Shown piece by piece: positions 46,801 through 58,800 of a stretch of 64,000 bases of DNA; within the stretch, counting starts at the first letter, position 1, and each line of letters starts with the position of its first letter. A program made the translations under genes and the position numbers. The stretch covers positions 23,875,249 to 23,939,248 of the forward strand of contig NC_031497.1 in NCBI RefSeq assembly GCF_000237925.1. Direction: 5' to 3'. The notes beneath the pieces are model-generated. The model searched no databases and had not been told where the DNA came from. It saw only the letters and a list, made by a program, of their open reading frames with translations. Source of the stretch: Schistosoma mansoni (Eukaryota; Platyhelminthes; Trematoda; Strigeidida; Schistosomatidae).

Positions 46801-49800
46801 GTACTTAAGCAAACTGATATTACAAATTAATGATGTTTTAGTGACACGTGATTTTCAGTTACGTTATAAACTAATTCCTACAACATATACAAGCGAACAA
46901 TATTGTTTTCCATATTAAATCTTCATTAAGCTTTACACTAATATACATGAATATTTATATGGATATGTAAAATTATTAAACTAATCAAGGTAGTTCATAT
47001 GACATTGAAAACTATAGCATAGATTACATAAATAAAAACAGCAAATTTCGTTCTATTGTGGGACTCCTCGGCAGTGCTCATCCACGAGATTCGAAACCAA
47101 GATCTGTCAGTCTCGCGCGCAAGCGCTTAACCTCTGGGAGTCCCACAACGGGACGAAACGGCCGTCTAGAGCATCCAGGTTTTCCATGGTGATCTAGCTT
47201 CAATTAACTCATGATTTCAATTACTAAAATCTCAACAAAAAATCCCCTTCTCAAGTTATCTGTATTTAGTTGTTAAATGTCAAATTTGTTACATTAATTA
47301 AAGTAAGTGAATCATTCAACAGAAATAATCACTTTTCTGGCTTTAGTTTGGTTTTGTATATGTACAGTTTAGTCATGAAAAATATTTAAAAGGGGTTTTG
47401 TGGAGATTTCAGTATTTTTCCAAATTTAAATCATGAGTCGATTGAAGGTAGACCACCATGGAAAACCTGGAAGCACTGGACGGCCGTTTCTTCCTATTAT
47501 GGGACTCCTCCACAAAACCCCTTCTGATTATAATCATATACTCACTAGTGACTGACTTCAAGATACATGTCCTGGAGTTCTAGTAGGAAGCAGTGACCAG
47601 TGGAGTTCAACCAGGTCTGTTTGGAGATATCAACTCACTGATGACATTGGTGAATGGTTGCTCAATTTCGTGGATCGGTTGAAGCTAGACATTGACACCG
47701 CTGAACGCCGGCTGGATCAGTGGTCTATCGGTTATGGGCTCTGGCTCGAGACTGGTAGGTCCTAGGTTCGAATCTCGCGAGAGCGGGATCGTGGATGCTC
47801 AATGCTGAGAAGTCCCATAATAGGACGAAACGGTCGTCCAGTGCTTGCAGGTTTCCCATGGTGGTCTAGCTTCAATCGACTCATGATTTCAACTTTGAAA
47901 AATATTTGGAAGAGGTAAAGTATATATCACAGTTTTGCTTGTTCAGAAGCTTCAAAAGTATAATAAATTTCAATAAAAATAGATCTTAGAATAGAGAAAA
48001 TAAGATAAATAGTAATGAAGATTAACATACCTATTTCACATCTTTCTCCTTTAAAACCAGTTGGACATTTACACTGATACTTTATAGTTTGATTCATTTC
48101 ATTATTCTCACATATTCCACCATTAAGACATGAATTATTTCCATGAGGATCACATAAGGTTGCCTTATCACTGGTTTTTGTATTATGTAACTGTCCTATT
48201 TTCAATGATTCACTTTTTCTGGTCTCTAACTCTTGGTTTGTATTAAGGTTAATTGACTTCAATTTTTGACTTTCATTATTGTTTGCCTGAAATTCTACAG
48301 CAGACTCCATGTATTCTGATTTTTCATTGCTTAATCTACACCCTGGTAATATTCCAATTGCGGTTCCATGATGTTTAGCTTCTGGTGAAGATGAATCAAT
48401 GTCATGTTCTTCTGCCACAATCATTTTGTCTACTGGTGCCCCAAAAAGACGAGCAAAGTCAATCATTCGACCATTAATTTGTACATTTCTTATACAACCT
48501 TAACAACAGAAAACATAAGTTAAAAATATTGACTAATCAACCATTTTCAAGGCTACATTAAGATTAGAAAACAAATTAATAATACGTACAATGTCTAAAA
48601 TAGGGGTATATTCCTCATCGATAAAAATTCTTTGATGAAGAAATCAGCAAACAAATCTGTCTTTTTGAAAGCGTTAGTCAATTGAACCTAGACCACCAGG
48701 GAAAACCTGGAAGCACTGGACGGCCGTTTCGTCCTATTGTGCTTCCAGGCTTTCCATGGTGGTCTAGCTTCAATTGACTCATGATTTCAACTATGAAAAT
48801 ACTGAAATCTCCACAAAACCCCTTCTGATAATATTAAATATGTCTGTCACATCAGTCAGCTGACTACTGAATGTCAACGAACATTTGACTGCTATTTTGT
48901 CCGAGATTGAAACTTTCGAGCAGTGCACATTCACGACACCTCACAGAATCGAAATTAGAGCATCTAGGTCCTTCATATTTTCAAATCCAGTCAGCTCTTG
49001 ATAAATCTTGATTCCCATTAAATGTTATCAATGAGTTGAAGTCTCATTTTTGAATTGGTTAAATAAACAGACTATCATTTTTCATCAGGAATTAGGGAAT
49101 CCTATTTCTCTTACGATGTAGAGTTAGTTTCTAACGTCAACTATATGCATTTTGGGGGGATTAAGTTGGATAGTTTTAAATAATGAATAAGATATTAACG
49201 TCCGAATCATCAGAAATAAGATCTTCTAATGCAAAGTGTGTGTGTGACGGCCTATGGATAATAAAAAATTTGAATAGGACAGAAACTTAAATCAAGGATT
49301 GATAATTCTCTAATCAACCTTATTTCAGTGTTGCAACACCTTTGACATCTATTGTTCATAGAAACTAGTTTTAATTTGTTGGAACCTTTTGTAAACTTTT
49401 GCAAACTCTTTGAAACAGATGAAGTTATCTTAAAACTCAATCAGTTTCATGGATATTTATTCAGTTTTGAATTCCATATAACCTTCATTAGTCCTCATAG
49501 CATGAGCCTCCAATTTAAATGAAAGTAAGTTACTCATATCAGTCAGTCAGTCACAGCGTAGAACTTCGTACATACGTACATCAGTTCGAGCTGCCATACC
49601 ACATTAGCACAGAGATCCAGTTGTCGATTCAAATCCCATAGTGGTAGGAGTCGTAAGAGTGTAAGTAGTAAACCGAAAGATTAGGGTTTGAAGATGGTAT
49701 TCAAGGAGTGTAATACAGTGAAATAAATTTGGAAGGAGAAAAAGGATAGGGAAAAGAAGAATTCAGAAGATTAGAATTTGGTAGAACACAAAGAGTGGAT

Positions 49801-52800
49801 GCACCTTCGCCATTGCATAAGATTTTGAGCCATGTCATTCAAGGTCTCTAACCATCGATTGCTATCATCTCACGAATCTCAACCAGGTAGTCTACACCTA
49901 CCAGCATGGCTCAGTCCACTTGTCAGTGACTTCATGGATTTGTGCCGCATTTTGATCTGGCCGCCCCTAACTTTCTTCCAACCTACTCCTACACCATAAA
50001 GTTACTCATATAAACAATTTTAGATGTAATCTATAAGATTACATGTTTAAATGATCATTTTGTCAACTCTGAACTATTTAGTTACTGGAACGTGTGATAA
50101 GTATAGATTTATGCATAGAGTTATGTAACTCATGCAATTAAAAACAGTATCCAACGATTTCACAAGGCTTGATAATTTTAGTTGTCAGTTATGTAAATGT
50201 TTATTTAAGTTAATGGTTAATCTAAAATAATAGACACTAGAATAGTTCACACAGAAAAGTGATATATTTTACCACTTATACCATTACTGAAAGTGCTCGT
50301 GAGAATGAATAAATAAGTTATTATCAGAAGGGGTTTTGTGGAGATTTAGTATTTCATAGTTGAAAGCGTGAGTCAATAGGACGAAACGGCCGTCAAGCAG
50401 TGTTTCCAGGTTTTCCATGGTGGTCTAACTTCAATTGACTCACGCTTTCAACTATGAAAAATACTAAATCTCCACAAAACCCCTTCTAATAATTAATATA
50501 ATTTATAGTTTAAAATAAAGACAGTTTTATAACATGTGATAGATTGTTAATAGTTTTAAAGCTTACCGGTTAGTCCTAGTTCAGATAATCCATTTGTTAA
50601 ATGACGTGCTGTTTCTAATTGATCGACTGGTACACCACCAAAATATAATGGACTTGTTAAAGCTAAATGTTTTGATTTAATTACCATATTATATGTGAAT
50701 ATAGATGATGAATGAATTGGATTATTGTGACCATGGTTACTTATTGATTCATTCAATTTTGTATTGACTTTACCCATAGTTATACATAAATTATTATCAA
50801 TGTAAAGAAATAGAATTTTGGCTTCTAGATATAACTTGATTTGATGAAAATTACCATCATTTATCTGTGAAATAATAACAAAGAAATAGGATGAACAAAG
50901 TTACTAAACAACGTTGGAACACTGACGACACAGGCGGTTATTTTATGATGAATGATTATATGATTTTGAAAGTGTAATGTGTTCTGTTATAATCGCAAAC
51001 ATATAATCGACAATAGATGATTGTGGAAATGAGAAAACTGAAGTTGACAAACGCTAGTTTTGTTTCAGATAGTCTCTCAACAAGACGAATATTAGACTTA
51101 TATTAACTGAAGAAATTTCATCGAAAGCAAGTTGCTGCTACCTTGGCGTGGTGGTCGGGCTTGCCTATTGTAATGAACCAATCGAGCTATACTGGCTGGA
51201 ACAATCGTTCCTCAAGGTCATACCATGCTAGACAGGTCGGTTGAAGAGCGGTAAGACTAAAAGCAGCAAACCCAAGGTTCGAAGGTGAAGTCGTACTACT
51301 GACTGTACAGAGGTGCGACAGCAGTAAGGTGTTTTCTTCAGACAATCTGCATAACAGCAATGCTGCCTTCCCACAAGGAGGCGTGGGGTTAGAAAAGGTC
51401 GAACCTTAAGATACACACCTCACCTTATCCCACGGATATCCGTCTTCCGCGGTAAGGTCCAAACAAGTAAGGAGCTAACACAAAAATTACTCACAGAATG
51501 GTCGTGTGTGACCGACCTCAAGCAGTTGTCCTTCGGGCACTGCGGTCACTCTCTCAGGTCATTAAGACTACTTCTAACCCACTTTCCTTTTCAGGTACCT
51601 CTAAAAAGACCCCTTCCACGGTGTGGGCAATCGAGAAGTGATAACTGCCCTCCTACCTCTAACAAAACTCAAGATCACTATAAATAGTAATCTTTGGGAA
51701 GTATTATCTAAAGTATAAAGATAGAACAACATTAAGACAATGCATACATTGTAACAATGAATTACTTACATTTATATTACAATTCATATTATGAGTAGTA
51801 TAATTTCGATTTAATGAAAATTTCACATGAATTTGTCCATCATGCAAATCAACTAATAAATAATGTTCAGGAATACCATCTGAATTATTAATTAAACTTG
51901 TATCAATGAAATTTAATAAAATTCCATTCATTGATTTGGTGGCTATTTCAAAACTTATTGTTCCACTTGGTACTAAAGCACCTCTACTTGGTGGTACAAT
52001 TGCCACATAAGAATGAGGACTTGGTAAACTTATAGCAAATAAATTTTCACAAAATTGACCAGAAAACCCTAATTTAAAAAAAAAATTGAAAAATTCAAAT
52101 GTATAGTTTAATAAGGTAATCAATATAGTAACAAGAGTTGAAATGATTATTGTTTCCAATCAAGGAAATAGTAGAAGTGTGGTGTAGGGTACTGATATCC
52201 ACATAAGTAGTATATGGTGATGGTCGGGCATTGTCAGTCAGTCACAATGTAGAACTTCGTACGTACGTACATCAGTGCGAGTTGCATTGAATGTATTTCA
52301 GTAGAAGATCGATAAGGAGAAAACGGAAACGGCACGCAATCGGTACGAAAATGCATGAACAATTATAATAGGAGACTATGGACGGATATTTGCAGAAGGA
52401 ACAGTCAAATTGAGACAATTGATTGTTATTATGCAAATTAACTGTTCAGTATATGGTTCTCATATTTTAATGAGATATTCTGTAATGTTGTGTTAAAATA
52501 CATTCGATTGTCCCCAACTAGTATTCTTGTTTACTACAGAAGTAGTATAGTAGTAGCAGTAGTATTATAGCGTGTGATTGTTCAATTGTCAGGATTAGTA
52601 ATTTCTTATTCCTCTATTAGGTTTTCGGTAATTGTTGCTATGTTTAAAGTGATAAACTGAGATCCTGCAAAAGTAACTAATTTCATAAACCTCTCTACCC
52701 TATTTCATACTTCTATGGCCTTATACAATTCGTAATAACAAAATCCCGTAGAATTTACTACGATTTTATTTGTACCGAACTTCTGCTTTGATTCAGATCT

Positions 52801-55800
52801 TTACGATTTCCTGTTGTATTCTTGAAAATGCTAAAAACAATATCACTATCTTGATAGCACTGTTTAAAAGTTGCATAACTGGATCAGTAACTAATTTGTT
52901 GACAATAACTGTATGGATCAGTTGTGGCATATTTTGCCAATGAATATGTGCTCAGAAGGGGTTTTGTGAAGATTTCAGTATTTTTTCAAAGTTGAAATCA
53001 TGAGTCAATTAAAGCTAGACTACCATGCTGACGAGTCCCACAATAGGACGAAACGGCCATCCAGTGCTTCCAGGCTTTCCATGGTGGTCTAGCTTCAATT
53101 GCCTCATGATTTCAACTTTGAAAGAATATGTGCTCAATAATATTACTTCTTAATGAGATTACAGGTGTCAATATCAAGGTTGAACGTGTTAATTTCAATT
53201 ACATTGGGCATTGGGTAGATTTATATAAAGTTAATAATAAATTTATTATATACCAAAGAGTAGAAAGATTGTATTTCTGACATTTTCTTGACTTAATGTA
53301 AACCACTCCTTTACACTGACGAAGTGGCTTACATTAGGTCACGAAACGTCAGAAATAGGATCTTTCTACTCATTGGGATATAACAAAAATATATTTATTA
53401 ATATGACTTCTTGTTCTTAATATTATGGAAGCCGGCTTCTTGAATTATCTGAAGAAAAAAATGATTACAATATTGTAGGCAGTAGTTGCATTAAGCTGTT
53501 TAAAACGGTCATTTTTTTTACTGTAAGCAATAGGAACATTTTTTGAAAGCTTTATGCTGATTATAAACCGTAGGGACAACATTTTACCAACTCTCTTATC
53601 CAAACTAGAAATACAGATAACGTAACATTATTGTCAAGCAGCAGTATCGATTCCCTGTTGATTTTGTATAAGAAAATAGCTTATTAAAATTGTGGTTGCA
53701 GCTGCTTTTATCTTCATTACAATTAGCTTATTGTGTTAGCAACAGAACACTTCAGATAGCAATCACTTTGAACTTTTTAAAGTCTAACTAGCTAGTTACA
53801 AAAAGCAACCATAAGGATGAAGGTAAAAAAATGTGTTAAATAAAGAATAGTTGCCTCTGTTGGTATGTTTTTCTAAATAATCGCCATTAGCTTATTTAGA
53901 CTTTATGTCTTCGACAATAGTAAATTCAAACACATATTTTCCAAACATCTCTAATTAGAATTTCCTTTGAGACCCTGGTACGGCCGAGAGTGGGGAAAGT
54001 TAGCTCTCCCTCTCCGAATACTCTCACATAACCACGCGTATATAGCCTCTGACAAGGAAGTCCTACTCATTGCTTTCTCGCACCACGGGTGTTGTTTACG
54101 AAATTGAAAGGACGAAAAGCCAATGTCCGGAGCTTTAACCGGGTTGGTGGACACGGGAAGTCCACCTAGGGGAGTTGGAAAACCTTGATTACAAACCAAT
54201 GGTGCACATGGGCTCCAGTATCCTGAGGGAACGAATGGAGTATGAACCAATTGTTGGTCACCAGCTGGCGTGGGACTGCATCTACTCACGATGCTCCACT
54301 GCCTTGTGGATCAGATCTTCGGGTTAAAGGCTTCGGGTGTAGCCCCCTAAGAAAACCGCCTGCTTCAGTTTGGGCACCCGGGCAGTATCACAGCCCTCAC
54401 ACAAATGAAATGAGATTTGTGTGGCGCATATATATCTGATACCCCTTTGTACCACTATCTATGTGTTTAACTAAATTGAACTAAAGTAGTCAAGTTATTT
54501 TTAGTAAAAATGTAATATATGAATATAAGAAAATTTACCTTTTTGACAAATACAAGTATATGCATCATTTTGATTTTCAACACATTTAGCATTATTTTGA
54601 CATTGTTGATATGCACAAAGTGTATCCAGATTTTGTGTTGTTAATGATCGAGTTTTTATTGGTGATTGTCTTACTCCAGGAACAGATGTACGTCCAATCA
54701 TTAATTGATAATTAAATGGTCTATCCATACGTGTTATATAAGTTGATTGTTTCCAAGTTGGCCTTTCACAATAAATACCTTTAAAATTAAAAGATAATAA
54801 TTTCAGTCAAATATTAGAGTATAGATCTAGACGAAGTATAGTTTATTCTGAGATTTAAAATGAACCTTAGTATAATTGGTCAGTAGTTTTGTATGTAAGT
54901 CAATCGTTTATGAAACACACATTGAGGAAATAACCCAACTGCTTCACAAGGCAAGTCCTCACATGGAATCCTGAAGGGAAGCGGAAAAGAGGAAGACCAA
55001 AGAACACATTACGCCGAAAAATGGAGACAGATATGAGAAGAATGAACAGAGATTGGATAGAACTAGAAAGGAAGGCCCAGGACAGAGTGAGTTGGAAAAT
55101 GCTGGTCGGTGGCCTATGCTCCATTGGGAGTAACAGGCGTAAGTAAGTAAGTAAGTAAGTAAATAAGCAATCGTTTATGACTAACGTTATAAATTTTTCA
55201 TCTACTTCTTTTACAGTTGTTCTACTGTTTATTACGATTTTCAGTTATATATGACATTTTTGATATGTTCCCAAGTTTATAAATAACGCGTTTTATGTAG
55301 TCAGGATGTTTAGCTTTCGTCAGTAAGTTCTTCAGTTTATTCTATCCACTAATGAACTTCTATGATATAATAGACATTTTCTGAAATAAATAACTTTCTT
55401 TAAACTTATTGACTATAAAAGCTGATTACCCATAATAATATAACAATACCATTATACAATCTCAAGATAGCATAATTCCTAGATTTTGTGTAGTAACTTG
55501 GTTATTAACTCCGCCTGCAGCCCCTCCGGGGCTAGAACGGAAGGCCCAAGACAGAGTGGTTTGGAGAATGCTGGTCGTCAGCCTATGCTCCATTGAGAGT
55601 ACCAGGCGTAAGTAAGTAACTTGGTTATTAATTATTTTCACTGCACAATAATGGATAATAATAATACTCAATAATCTGACCTGCATATCCTGGACGACAT
55701 TTACATATATATTCATTGATACCATCTACACAAGTAGCACCATTTTCACATCTATTATATATACAATCATCTTGATTTATTTGACAATCATTTCCAATCC

Positions 55801-58800
55801 ATCCAGTTAAACATTCACATCTGAAAAACAAAAAATCAAAGAAAGTTTATCAGCATCGGCTAAGTGTTCCAGCGCGAGACTGGTAGGTCCTGGGTTTGAA
55901 TCTCGCGTTGCGGGATCGGGGATGTGCACTGCTGAGGAGTCTCATAATAGGACGAAACGGCCATCCAATGTTTCCAGATTTTCCATGGTGGTCTAGCTTC
56001 AATTGACTCATGATTTCAACTATGAAAATACTAAATCTCCACAAAACCCCTTCTGATAATGATCATGTGCTCATTAGTGACTGGCTCCATGAGGTATATC
56101 CTGGAGTTCTAGTGAGAAGCAGTAACCAGTGGACTTCAACCAGGTCTGTTGGGAGATATCAACTCACTGATGACATTGGTAAATGGTTGCTCAATTTCGT
56201 GGGTCGGTTGAAGTAAGACATTAACACCGTTGGATGACGGCCGGCTCAGTGGTCTATCGGTCAAGTGCTCTTGTGGGAGACTGGTAGGTCATGTGTTCGA
56301 ATCTCGCGAGTGCAGAATCGTGGATGCGCACTGCTGAGGAGTCCCATAATGGGACGAAACGGCCGTCCAGTGTTTCCAGGTTCTCCATAGTGGTCTAGGT
56401 TTAATTGAATACTGATCCCAACTCTATAAAATTACTAAAATCTCCACAAAACCCCTTCTGATAACATTATTTATAATGAATATATACTAACCTATAATTA
56501 TTCTTTGGTAAACTAATACATTTTCCACCATTTCCACATGGATTCAATTCTTCACAATATATATATTCATGTTGACAATTTTTACCTAAAATGAAAATTG
56601 TATAATAAAGATTCTTTTAAAGATTACATCAATGAATGATAATTAAAAGAAATTTTATATAGTTGATATCATGAGTCAATTGAAGCTTCCAGGTTTTCCA
56701 TGGTGGTCTAGCTTCAATAGGGTGTACAGAGATCATTTCAACGACAAAAGACCGTAATTATTTCTGTCTAAGTTTGAGCTATTTATAGTCAGTTAAATGA
56801 AATAATGTACATCAACCAGTTCTAGATCACTGAGTGACACGAAAAGATTTACAATCTAGCATAACACTTGAATAAGAATTTCCTATTTGTACTTGTAATC
56901 CATAGATAATTCGTTTTTAGTTTTTTTCTTGTTTTTCAACAATCTAAGATATAAGAAAAGATGGGTAGTGGCTAACAGTGGAATCCAGGAAGCGCGTTTC
57001 GTCCTATTTTGGAACTCGTTAGCTGGATGTACCTGCATCTCAGAGTTGATATTCACTCTGGGACTCGAAGCCAGTACCTTTCGCTTCAAACGCCATCGCT
57101 ACCAGTTGCAGTCCTTAACATCAATGGGAAGATTCAAACACATAATATCAAGTGAATTTAAACTTCACCCCATTGCACAAGCAAGTGTCTATCAGGACTC
57201 AGTAGCTGAGTGGATAACGCGATGGTGTTTAAAGCAAACGTTACTGGTTCCGAGTCCCAGAATGAACATCAACTCTGAGATGCAGGTACATCCAGCTAAC
57301 GAGTCCCAAATAGGACGAAACGGGCGTCAAACTGGATTCCACTGCTAGCCACTATCCATCTTGGCTTATATTGCTTGTGAATTAAGGCTATATCGAGGCA
57401 ATACGCACAGTATGCACATATGTCAATAAGAGACTAACCAGTTGCAGTCCTAAACATCAATGGGAAGATTCAAACAAACAATACTAAGTGAATTAAATAT
57501 AAGATATACTTTATTGAAGATATATTGTTGAATCTTTCTGGATTCGATTTTCAAGTGTTAGGAGTTTACTTTCTATATAGAAATGTTTCGTCCGACTGCC
57601 CCGACGTGCAACGTTTTATAGTGAAGGAGTAGGTTAGAAGAAAGTTAGGGGCGGCCAGACCAAAACGTGGCACAAATCCATGAAGTCACTGACAAGTGGA
57701 CTGAACCATGTTGGTAGGTGTAGACTACCTGGTTGGGATTCGTGAGATGATAGCGACCGATGGTTAGAGACCTTGAATGACATGGCTCAAAATCTTATGC
57801 AATGGCGAAGGTGCATCCACTGACGATGCTTAAAAACGGTTTAGAACTTATTTCAAATTACAAATCATATTTATTATAAATGTAGTCAATATAAACCAAC
57901 CATGAAATAGAGCTGTACAATGACATCGATAATCATTATCTACGACTTCACATGTTCCTCCATTTTCGCAAAGATTTTGTCTACAGGTTTCCATTTGTTT
58001 GGTACATGTTGGTCCATGAAAACCTGTCGGGCAGATACATCTGAAACATTAAAAGAATACAAGCTCTAATCAATAAAGTGAATTGAACTGGACAAGTCGA
58101 AAGGATATGATACTTATTTAATAGTCTTTAATTTCTTCATCCATTGTCGAGAGTAAGATGTGAATACGTAATTATACCAATGAGAAAATATAAGTAATAG
58201 AGATCACCTTAGCATAAACTAACCATAATTAGAAACTTAGAGACTCGTCTACTTTCAAACTACGTCATTAATGATAATTTAATGGTGGGTTTCTTAAATC
58301 TTACTTATAATCCATTCACCTGACATCTTTGTTATCATACATCAAAGTTTTGAATTTCATGACGAAATTCCTAGATGGTAAAGACTTCTGAGAGATTTCT
58401 GAACTAAAATTAAAGAACTAACAACTTTTGTTCGACTTTCAGGATGAAATTTAGCTTGCGATAAATGGATGAAAATTGGTTATAGACTATAAGAAGATTT
58501 TTATTTATTTTAACACATAAATATTGGTACAAGGAAGCACCAGATATATATGCTCTACACAAACCTCATTTGATTTATGTGAGGGTTGTGATACCGTCCA
58601 GGCGCCCAAACTCAAGCAGGTGGTTTTCTTAGTGGGACACATCCGGAGCCTTCCAACTAAAGATCTGATCCACAAGGCAGTGGAGCATCGTGAGGAGATG
58701 CAGTTCCATGGTAGACGGTGATCAACAATTGATTCATACGCTATTTGTTCCTTCAGAATACTGGAGCCTATGTGCACCATTGGTTTGGAATGAGGGTTAT

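Larger units (their letters stand above)
56960..57375. repeat. Two Sm-alpha-type hammerhead repeats in inverted orientation
   Basis: A - strand copy (about 57110-56960) and a + strand copy (about 57112-57375) are arranged head to head. Both show a tRNA-like part (+ copy: CAGTAGCTGAGTGGATAAC, GGTTCCGAGTCCC), ATCAACTCTGAGATGCAGGT, the ribozyme and CCACTGCTAGCCACTA. Sm-alpha repeats with this hammerhead are known from S. mansoni. Confidence 0.88.

Noticed and set aside
52955-53123. DNA transposon (MITE) because of inverted ends
   Set aside because: The inverted ends are the 3' end of a retroposon in two orientations, and the duplication is 13 bp and non-palindromic, which fits target-primed insertion better.
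56222-56310. tRNA gene
   Set aside because: A- and B-box-like blocks are clear, but they form the head of the hammerhead SINE, recur in most copies, and the cloverleaf acceptor stem does not close.
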